Below, one piece after another: positions 55,701 to 64,000 of a DNA stretch of 64,000 nucleotides; positions within the stretch are counted from its first letter, which is position 1; every line of letters begins with the position of its first letter. Origin of the DNA: Megaustenia siamemsis (lineage: Eukaryota; Mollusca; Gastropoda; Stylommatophora; Ariophantidae); NCBI GenBank assembly GCA_032433765.1, contig JAVIAB010000159.1, forward strand, positions 3,760,342 through 3,824,341, given 5' to 3'. A program made the position numbers and the translations under genes. The notes beneath the pieces were generated by a model. That model worked only from the letters and a program-made list of their open reading frames with translations. It searched no databases and was not told the DNA's origin.

Positions 55701-56029
55701 CCACTTTATTGTGGTATAATTTATTGTTTTGTCTCTAGATGCCACTTGAGTCTCCATTTGTGACTACTTCTATCTGTTTTGATGGGATTGTATTTCTTAA
55801 AAGTATAAGGATTTCACTCTCTTTCTCTCCCTGTTCTGTCTAAATGTCTGTAGCCCCTGATTGTAAATCTATGCTGAAGATTAAGGTGAGTTTCTTGGAT
55901 ACAGGCCATGTCTATCTTCTCCTCTGCTAGTCTTACTGTGACTGCTTGTTATTTGTGGTGTATAACCTCCACATTCTAGTGCATTATATTCAGATGTGCC
56001 TTGAAACTATTTAGACCAGTAGTAGTTTC
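55701..56029. other. No recognised gene
   Basis: Probably the decayed 5' continuation of the adjacent LINE; no motif was found. Confidence 0.4.
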
Positions 56030-56246
56030 CCTCTAATTCCATTTCCTGGCTTTCCAAATTGGGTTAGGGTGACCACCAGCAGCTTGGGGTGGACCTCTTC
56101 GAGGCAGGGGGCCCAACGCTCCACCTGGTGGGGACTCCACAGACAGAGCACCATAACTAGAGCCCTAATAAGATAAAGAGGATTTGAACCCACAACCTCT
56201 CTGTCATGAGGCTGGTGTCTTGCCTCGAGACCAACCAGTCCCCCAC
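56030..56246 (-). mobile_element. tRNA-derived SINE, second family
   Basis: The minus-strand head reads GGACTGGTTGGTCTCGAGGC ... GTGGGTTCAAATCC, with a B-box-like GGTTCAAATCC, followed by a body with GGTGGAGCGTTGGGCCC. It differs from the 39.7-kb SINE. Confidence 0.55.
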
Positions 56247-56544
56247 CTGCCTGTTTGATAGAGGGCAGAGAAGCATTTAACCCACAAAGTGAGGATGGAT
56301 TAGTTCAGATCAGAGCGTGTATCACTCGCCGTTGAGATTTGCATCTCCACTTAAATGCTTTTATCTAATCCTGGCTCCTTACCTTACCAAGGATCTGTTC
56401 AGCTTTGGTGACCCTGCCAGGATCTAAGCTCCCACTGGCATAGCTCCTTGGATCCTGGAGGCACACAAGCCCTCCAATCACAAACAAGGTGATCTATTGT
56501 GGAGGGCAACACAACAAAATAAAAGTCTTACATTGAGTGAGAGA

Positions 56545-56692
56545 TATTCGAGGATAGTTTGCATCATTAACAGAACAAGTAATTGTTTTCACCTGAGCAT
56601 TTTACTAGATTCCATTAGGACTAAGCCATTAGAAATATTGTTCTTCTGCTGACAACACAACTTCATTGTCTGCCTTTATAAGAACACAGGTT
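56545..56692. repeat. Dispersed LINE-associated repeat
   Basis: Direct copy of 48,975-49,141, with GAGGATAGTTTGCAT.ATTAACAG and CTAGATTCCATTAGGAC in common. Confidence 0.85.
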
Positions 56693-56799
56693 TACTTACC
56701 ACTTGATTAAAATAGATGTTTTAATGGGTTTGACATAATTTGTAATTGTAACAATAATATGATGATTATTTTATAATGATCTAACACAACTGTGACTGG

Positions 56800-57400
56800 T
56801 CTAGTATCTTCTTCTTTCATTCCTCATTTGCCTTTTCAAATTGAGGAGACATACAGTTTACAGTCTTTTACACTTCAGTTGACTTCTACTGCTATGTTTT
56901 ATGGTGTTTCTAATATTACATCAATCCATATTATTTCATGGTCAACCCTTGAGTCTAGTGACATTGTAGCACTTGTTGTGTTGTGTCTTGGTCTTTCTGT
57001 CTTACTATGTAGTGAAATTATTTTCTCTGTTGTTTCTTTATGTATTCAATAGTGGGAATTATTTTTAGCTTTTTCTACCAGCTCTTCACTTCTGATCTAT
57101 CTCTCAGGCTGTTTCTTGTCACATGTAACACATTTAATTTTGGTTAGTTATTTATCTTGTTCTTGAGTCTAGCATCCAAGTCTGACTTTGGTAGCACAAT
57201 GTTGAAATGAAGATTTTGTTGTAGAGTGCCTGTTTTGCCTCTAATCTTAAGTCTATTTCTGGTGCTTGTGAATTAACATTTGTCATTAGACTTTCAAGGT
57301 ATTTACATTCCTCCACATGTTTTAATTGTTTCCTGTCTATGGTTATGTTGAATTTCTGTTGTTGTTTTTTTCCCCCCAATATTCATGATTTATCAGGGCT
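56800..57400 (-). pseudogene. Badly decayed LINE C-terminal region
   Basis: EECKYLESLMTNVNSQAPEI, DLRLEAKQALYNKIFISTL and CYQSQTWMLDSRT at 57,379-57,152, then unreadable frames that keep base similarity to 29.2-29.6 kb. Confidence 0.7.
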
Positions 57401-57667
57401 GAATTAAAATAATGTACAAACTGAAGAAGGAATCAAGCAAATATTATAAAAACAAACATTTATATACAAACTCTTCTAGCAAACACACATCCTGTAAGGA
57501 ATATAACTTGTCTTCAGATTATTCTGATGACAATAACAATACAACAAATATTAAATATTTGAATAAGACAATTCAAGAATAATTCATTGTAAACGTATGT
57601 CTGTATTGTAATATAAGACTCCTACATATGTCCAATGACTACTATTTTCTTGTAAATTCAAGAATAT

Positions 57668-58075
57668 TTGGTTATGGAAGGCCCCGGTATCACTGTAAAC
57701 GAATTATAATCCATAATTGCTCAACCGCCCATGCCAGTGGAATCATCCAAATTAATATCTCATCTCCCAAACAAGAAAGCTAACTGTAGTCCCCATCGCA
57801 GCAGTCTCAGCACACGCCAAAAGACATAAGGCGAAACCGCACAGAAAATGAACACAGCCAACTGTTCCCTGTCATACGGTATCATCATTCATCGTAAACA
57901 ATTGGAATATCTAAACATGATCAAAACAGATGAGACACACAGCTCACAGTGTGCATAGAGCACTTAACTCAGTAGCTCCTGCAACAAGCCAGACTTGTAA
58001 TATGAGGAAACTGCAACAAGGAACACTTTTCATGCATAGCCTTCAATGGTTCCTGTCGCCTATCCACCATTATAC
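57668..58075 (+). repeat. Dispersed repeat, copy 2
   Basis: Direct-orientation copy of 38,440-38,850. Two short flanking duplicates (AATTCAAGAATAAT...ACTCTTTTCTTGTCAATTC) follow at 58,078-58,240. Confidence 0.8.
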
Positions 58076-58379
58076 CCAATTCAAGAATAATTAATTGTAA
58101 ACTTAAGTCTCTATTGTAATATAAGACACCTACATATGTCCGACGACTACTCTTTTCTTGTCAATTCAAGAATAATCCATTATAAACTTGTCTGTATTGT
58201 AATATAAATCTAAATATGTCCAATGACTACTCTTTTCTTATTGTCCACACTTAGAATGATATGAAAAGGATGTGGATACATAGTGTTGTGGCTTACAGCA
58301 GGCTGTGATATTTGGACCTTTCAGCCCTACACATCAGACTTCAGCACAACATTTTTGGTACAAGGTTGCTTTTCCTCTT

Positions 58380-58930
58380 AGATCCCTAATTGTTTGTCCA
58401 GACTGGTTAGATTTGGGGTCTACCTCAAGTAGGTTGATTAGGGTCTAAACTAATTGTTGTTCCCTGAACCTGATACAAATTGTCAGCTACGAGTCCCTGG
58501 CAACTTTCAGCTCAAGTGCTGCTGGGTATCCTTGGTCTGAAAAATCAGTTATAAATAAGAAGTAAATAAAAAAAAAACTGCACTAAGTTCATGAAAGGAA
58601 AGTTTAGAAACATAAATTATAGGCCAAGATGAGGAGTTCAGTGAAATATTTTTTATAAACACCATGGTAGTTATACATTTAACAAATAAAGACAATCCAC
58701 TTATTTGTGTGTCATACACCCATAACAAATTCACAGGCTCACATATTCCAGTATTAGTATTATCATCTCTCATTAACTTTATTATGACACTATTCCAATT
58801 TACTGAATATTAAATCCACCATTTCTCTTTGACAGTCAAAAATATGGATACAAAGAGTTACATTCAAGTCTGGAATATAAAACAAGAGCCAGATAATGAA
58901 GTGAGTTGGATCTATCCATTTATTGTCCTT
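58380..58930. repeat. Right partner of the inverted segmental duplication
   Basis: Inverse counterpart of parts of 770-1,910, including exon B and one copy of the 47-bp unit. Confidence 0.65.
58836..58900 (+). CDS. Candidate 65-bp coding exon, IKQEPDNE type (exon B)
   Basis: Acceptor ATTTCTCTTTGACAG, then 65 bp giving MDTKSYIQVWNIKQEPDNE from an internal ATG, then donor GTGAGT. Same length, phase and splice signals as exon A on the other strand at the left end. IKQEP is a SUMO-consensus-type motif. Confidence 0.5.
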
Positions 58931-59084
58931 TCAAGTCAAAGAAGTCACATAAGACAGCACATTAAAAACTCTCCAAGTTTGATGATTTCTTTGATATTTG
59001 TCAGATTTTGTACTGGACCTGTAGTTAGTTCCACATGTTCTTGTTCTGGGTGAGCTTCTCATTCTTGGCAAGGAAGCTGATATT

Positions 59085-59615
59085 GTTTCTCATATCATGT
59101 TCTACTTAAGTGTTTCTGTATGTTACATGTTCTACTTAGTGTTTCTATATGTTACATGTTCTACTTAGTGTTTCTGTATGTTACATGTTCTACTTAGTGT
59201 TTCTGTATGTTACATGTTCTACTTAGTGTTTCTATATGTTACATGTTCTACTTAGTGTTTCTGTATGTTACATGTTCTACTTAGTGTTTCTGTATGTTAC
59301 ATGTTCTACTTAGTGTTTCTATATGTTACATGTTCTACTTAGTTTTTCTATATGTTACATTTTCTACTTAGTGTTTCTGTATGTTACATGTTCTACTTAG
59401 TGTTTCTATATGTTACATGTTCTACTTAGTGTTTCTATATGTTACATGTTCCACTTAGTGCTTCTGTATGTTACATGTTCTACTTAGTGTTTCTATATGT
59501 CTCATATTCTACTTAGTGCTTCTGTATGTTACATGTTCTACTTAGTGTTTCTGTATGTCTCATATTCTACTTAGTGTTTCTGTATGTCTCATATTCTACT
59601 TAGTGCTTCTGTATT
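59085..59615. repeat. 29-bp minisatellite, about 18 units
   Basis: TTACATGTTCTACTTAGTGT + TTCTGTATG, with TATATG and CTCATATTC variants toward the right. Confidence 0.95.
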
Positions 59616-60639
59616 GGCATTTCTTATTCTTTTGCCAGCTTTTTTCCAAATGCATTTTGCTTCTCATGTAATATCGTCTCATCTCATGGTTGACATATGC
59701 CCACCTTCTTTTCTTGATGATAGTTATTGTTAGATGCATGGCCAATTCTCTATTTCTGCACTAGACTTGAATTCATTCCATATTACACAATTTTCCTGAG
59801 ATAGTGATCTGAATGGTTAGTTTTTTGGTTCACATTTTCTGTCTTCAGAGACCATTGTAGTCAAGCAGATGTTCATCTTTTAAAAGTAACTTTCTGACTA
59901 TTTGCTGATAATCTCAGAATATCCTCTCCTCTCAATCTCATGGCTCTGATCTTCTCAACACTTGAATGGCAGGTCAGGCTGCAGAATAAACAAATCAGTT
60001 TTATCATGTCCTGTGTCTGACCTCATTTCACTGGAATTCTTTTAACCTGCTTTCTTATCTGAAAGGTCATTGACTACAATAATATAAACAATTGCCTTAC
60101 TTACTACATATTGAGTGAGAGCTAGCAGAACCTGTTTTTGTCAGTAACATATCAGTAATTATTTTCACTCTTCCATCTGGAGCAGGTCACTAGAGATCAT
60201 TGGGACTAGAACATTATCAACTTTAATTTTGAGATGATTTTTTTTCTGTTGTCTTATTAATAAAGTAAAAGACAAAATAGTTTCTTCATCATGACATGAA
60301 GTATGAATGGGAAATATTCTTCTTCTGTTTAATTCATCCAATGATTAGTCCATTAGATCCATCCTTAAAAGAATAGTAACTGGGTGATGGAGTGAAATAA
60401 TAATCAGATATTGTCCAATAAGCCTTCTGTGTAAGTAATGACCACAAAGTCAACATGGTTGTAGCACCAGCACACAGAAATTCATGTTGCAGGCAGCTGT
60501 CCATTGATCAAAGTGGAATGGTACCAACCCCAGCTTCACCCTTGGATGGGATGATGTGATCTGTGTTGGCTACAAATTCCCCACCAACTGGACTGTGGTT
60601 AGGTTCAGTGTTTCACTGGAGGCCTGACTTCATTTGTTG
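59616..60639. other. Non-coding, no recognised gene
   Basis: No supported frame. If exons B and C belong to one gene, this would be intron sequence. Confidence 0.45.
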
Positions 60640-61530
60640 GGACAGCATTTCTTGGGACACACTCACTGATCACAGGGTCTACACAGATTTGCTGCTGGCA
60701 CATGGAGGTTGTGCTGCCCCTGACAGCAATTCTTGGGACACACTGATCACAGGGTCTACACAGATTTGCTGCTGGCACATGGAGGTTGTGCTGCCACTGA
60801 CAGCAATTCTTGGGACACACACACTGATCACAGGGTCTACACAGATTTGCTGCTGGCACATGGAGGTTGTGCTGCCCCTGACAGCAATTCTTGGGACACA
60901 CTGATCACAGGGTCTACACAGATTTGCTGCTGGCACATGGAGGTTGTGCTGCCCCTGACAGCAATTCTTGGGACACACTGATCACAGGGTCTACACAGAT
61001 TTGGTGCTGGCACATGGAGGTTGTGCTGCCACTGACAGCAATTCTTGGGACACACACACTGATCACAGGGTCTACACAGATTTGGTGCTGGCACATGGAG
61101 GTTGTGCTGCCACTGACAGCAATTCTTGGGACACGCTCACTGATCACAGGGTCTACACAGATTTGCTGCTGACACATGGAGGTTGTGCTGCCCCTGACAG
61201 CAATTCTTGGGGGACACACACTGATCACAGGGTCTACACAGATTTGGTGCTGGCACATGGAGGTTGTGCTGCCCCTGACAGCAATTCTTGGGACACACAC
61301 ACTGATCACAGGGTCTACACAGATTTGGTGCTGGCACATGGAGGTTGTGCTGCCCCTGACAGCAATTCTTGGGACACACACACTGATCACAGGGTCTACA
61401 CAGATTTGGTGCTGGCACATGGAGGTTATGCTGCCCCTGACAGCACTTATTGGGACACACACACTGATCACAGGGTCTACACAGATTTGCTGCTGGCACA
61501 TGATGGTTGTGCTGCCCCTGACAGCCATTA
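60640..61530. repeat. 77-81-bp minisatellite, about 11 units
   Basis: Unit TTCTTGGGACACACACACTG + ATCACAGGGTCTACACAGAT + TTGGTGCTGGCACATGGAGG + TTGTGCTGCCCCTGACAGCA. A 4-bp CACA length difference separates 77- and 81-bp forms. Both strands have long frames; the minus strand gives a 27-residue Cys-rich repeat (CPKNCCQGQHNLHVPA, NLCRPCDQCV). Frame shifts between 77- and 81-bp units argue against coding. Confidence 0.93.
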
Positions 61531-61807
61531 CAGTGTTCTTTTTTTTTTCTATTATGACTTGGATCAAAAGAAAATTAAGTTTTATGAATGTTCTTAAAAA
61601 GTGTACAACATGAGATTTATATATCAGATTGTCTTTATTTAGAGGAGTTACCTGTCCATTAATTAACAGACTCATTTTGTCAATAGTGAAAGATTTAAAA
61701 GTTTATATGTTCATATTAAATATAACTATGCTCATTGTGCCCTTCATTGATCTTATTATTCCAGTAGTTGCTCTCACTAACATGAGACTTTATTCTTTCA
61801 TTCTCAG

Positions 61808-61875
61808 ACCACCAGAAATATGGAAACTCAGAATTTCGTTCCAGTGGAAAATGTGAAAAATGATCAGAAAATCAA
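61808..61875 (+). CDS. Candidate 68-bp coding exon, related type (exon C)
   Basis: Acceptor TATTCTTTCATTCTCAG, 68 bp with internal METQNFVPVENVKNDQKIK, then donor GTGAGT followed by TG as in exons A and B. One codon longer than A and B and of the same phase, but the acidic IKQEP motif is changed. It could be a paralogous or downstream alternative exon. Confidence 0.4.
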
Positions 61876-62424
61876 GTGAGTTGATTGTTTGATATTAAAG
61901 ACATGCAGTAACTGATGTACTTTATCAAATTGTGGAAGTATTTTGTTGTACAGCGAGATTGGTAACATCCATCTCCATATTTTTCGACATCCAACTTTAG
62001 TGCTCCTGATATCACTTAGACATCAACATTATCTTATGCTCCTTGGATGACCAGAGATTCTCTCTTGAGAACCTTCTCATTGATTATCACGTTTTTTTTT
62101 TTTTTAACTTAGTATATTCAATATTTTTTTCACCTCTAATAGCCACACACACGGTGGCACATTTTTTTTCTGAAGTGGCAAAATTGTTTCCTACCATGTC
62201 TTCCCCTTTTATAAGTTAATTTGTCTTTTTATTTCAAGGGAAGCTGTATGGGGTCAGTATTTACTGCAGAGCAAGTTTTTTTTTTTTCAAAACAAACATT
62301 ATTTGATTCTTTCTTTCTTGGATGAGCCTATCTTGTTTTAGACCTGATATGGCTCAGAGAATAGACCTTGCAACTTTTAGTATGACAATTTCTTTGGTCT
62401 GGTATTTTAAAATTATTTATTATT
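61876..62424. other. No recognised gene
   Basis: T-rich; contains T runs at 62,092-62,105 and 62,276-62,288. Confidence 0.5.
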
Positions 62425-62560
62425 TAAATAGCTGTTTAGTTTATTTGTGCATGCTTTTCTGGCTGTATATGAATGGTTGTTTAGTTTATTTGTGCATGCT
62501 TCTCTGGCCCGTATATGAATGGCTGCTTAGTTTATTTGTGCATGTTTCTCTGGCTGTATG
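62425..62560. repeat. About 47-bp repeat, three units
   Basis: TTTAGTTTATTTGTGCATGC + TTTTCTGGCTGTATATGAATGG, slightly variable. Confidence 0.9.
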
Positions 62561-63245
62561 AGTCCCTTCTTCTATTTCCTGTAAGGTTTATATGGTGTTT
62601 ACTCTTACATCCTTTCTTAATAGCTCCATTAGCAGAACCATTTGTGTATTCCTGGACCTAGATTTCTTTGGGATATTGCTTATGAATAGGGATAAAGCTG
62701 TTTTTATTTCTCTGTTCTGACTTGTGAGGTTATTCAAGGTACTCTATAGTATTTTATTTGATTAGTTTGGGCAATTTGTCCATGGTTTCAGTATAAGAGC
62801 TTTGTGAAGTCCTTATAAACTTTTAGCACATGTAGGTCTCTACTGCCAAGTGTTTGGCAACATCAAGCATCAACTCCCTTATTCAGATTGAACAGCTCAT
62901 CAAGAAAAGAGACATGTGGCAAGATACAATGTGGATTCTCAGCAAGGTCTGAAACTTGATAACATCAATCAAACAGTCTGCAATATCTGTCCTGTGTGCT
63001 ATTATCAGCTTTAAAGGACAACAGATAGATAGAGAAACAAGATAAGTAAGTAGATAGACAGACAAGATAGGTATGTAGATAGGTAGGTATACAAACAGTC
63101 AAGTGTTACGGTTGGGACCTAATATGTGCTGTTTTCCCCAAATTTGTTGGTTTGTTTTTTCACAAGTTTCCATGGTTTGTACCAGATTGATCAGAAAAAC
63201 CTCAAAACCTTTTATCTTCAATATCTAGAGGCTCAAATATTGAAG
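62561..63245. other. No recognised gene; GATA/TAGG microsatellite
   Basis: Imperfect AGATAGATAGGTAGGTA-type repeats lie at about 63,020-63,090. Nothing else was seen. Confidence 0.55.
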
Positions 63246-63610
63246 CAGTGGCATATACTGGTTTTGGGGTCTGGGCTACTGCTGACATAATAAATAAAGA
63301 CATACATTATATTCAGTAGGCTAACATGAAGTAATATTTGCTAATGACATCACTACATTTTAAATTACTTACTTATTTATATGTAAACTCTATCCGTCTT
63401 GTTTGGGACGAAAATGTCTCGATGACTTTGTCATTGAAAGTACTGTTGGATTGGTTTCTAAGTTTCTGAGGGAATGATTTCTCAATGGACATTAATGCCA
63501 AACCAGATAAGTGTTCTTGTGTCTGAGTTGAGCGACAATAAGATTTGACTCTCTTGAGAGCAGAAAAAGTTCTTCTTACAGATGCTGATGCGTATAACGT
63601 AGTTATAAAT
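63246..63610 (-). pseudogene. hAT transposon end with ZMYM1-like dimerisation domain
   Basis: CAGTGGCATATACTGG at 63,246 resembles the left terminus of the 25.4-kb hAT. The minus strand encodes SVRRTFSALKRVKSYCRSTQ, EHLSGLALMSIEK and RRIEFTYK with a stop at 63,373, the C-terminal hAT dimerisation region. The rest of the transposase is absent, because the sequence changes beyond about 63,610. Confidence 0.78.
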
Positions 63611-64000
63611 AGGTTAGGAAGTTTTGGTAATCAGACATAGTTTCACTTTCACTTTGTGATGCTTCTGATTGGCTAGAGCTAAAAATAACCTATGAAACCA
63701 CATTAGTGTAGAGGTAGCCTAGCCGTATTATTTTGACGGGAATTTTTGAATGTCAAGGTCATTAATTCTAAGTCAGAGAGAAGAGAACTGTACCGCTGCT
63801 TATTAGCGGTTTCATGTACTATCTTAGGGTAGTTTCGGTTTCATCCACAAATGTTATAGTGGCCATAATAAAACCTTGCTTTAATAAATGCAAATCAAAG
63901 CAAATAAATCATATTCGCCTATGAAATGTGTAATAGAATATTAAAAAATGTGTAATATAATTATGAAAAAAAATATAATAAATTATCATTTCCTTTTGTA
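63611..64000. other. No recognised gene
   Basis: AT-rich window end with no supported frame. Confidence 0.55.

Overview
This window is eukaryotic, intron-rich-type, AT-rich animal DNA dominated by transposable elements and tandem repeats. I infer a gastropod mollusc, probably a freshwater pulmonate snail. The reasons are one intact single-exon class A GPCR of the chemosensory-receptor-like type found in gastropods, many degraded non-LTR retrotransposons of several families, Penelope-like elements, ZMYM1-like hAT transposons and tRNA-derived SINEs. This assignment is inference; no marker gene fixes the species.

Layout. 1-8.5 kb: LINE fragments on both strands, a short spliced-exon candidate on the minus strand, a 47-bp minisatellite, a 100-bp assembly gap and the first of three copies of a MITE. 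8.5-21.2 kb: the most unusual part, a 12.65-kb rearranged Polinton/Maverick (adintovirus-like) element. It has AGTAGT...ACTACT ends and a matching 6-bp flank TGTGTG. It is built from a 3.4-kb-arm palindrome plus two tandem 2.41-kb copies of the same terminal module. Each module holds the end of a protein-primed B-family DNA polymerase (broken), the start of a P-loop ATPase (truncated), a shared divergent promoter region, and a gene for a PC4-like single-stranded-DNA-binding protein with a proline-rich tail. Only one of the four PC4-like genes is unbroken. 21.2-25 kb: a probable LTR-retrotransposon end with a 1.45-kb 38-bp minisatellite, a primer-binding-site-like motif and a gag fragment.

25-29 kb: a nested set, MITE inside hAT inside LINE, where each transposon insertion has a clean 8-bp target duplication. 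29-35 kb: LINE tails, a 36-bp satellite-like array and a Penelope-like RT fragment. 35.05-36.09 kb: the GPCR, the only conventional host gene that looks intact. 36-51 kb: minisatellites, a 0.48-kb-arm inverted repeat carrying SINE sequence, Penelope and RNase H-bearing LINE fragments, and two arrays that grew out of transposon sequence (a 53-bp array inside a LINE RT, and a 79-87-bp array seeded by a SINE tail and carrying an E-box palindrome in each unit). 51-58 kb: LINE fragments, the third MITE copy and a second SINE family. 58-64 kb: two more short exon candidates related to the one at the left end, cysteine-pattern and other minisatellites, and a hAT fragment.

Functionally there is no operon-like cooperation between genes. 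The Polinton-derived module is the only set of genes that would have worked together (DNA replication, packaging and ssDNA binding), and it is defective here: no integrase, capsid or protease gene was recognised. The three related 65-68-bp exon candidates near both window ends suggest that this repeat-rich block sits between, or within the introns of, members of one duplicated gene family.
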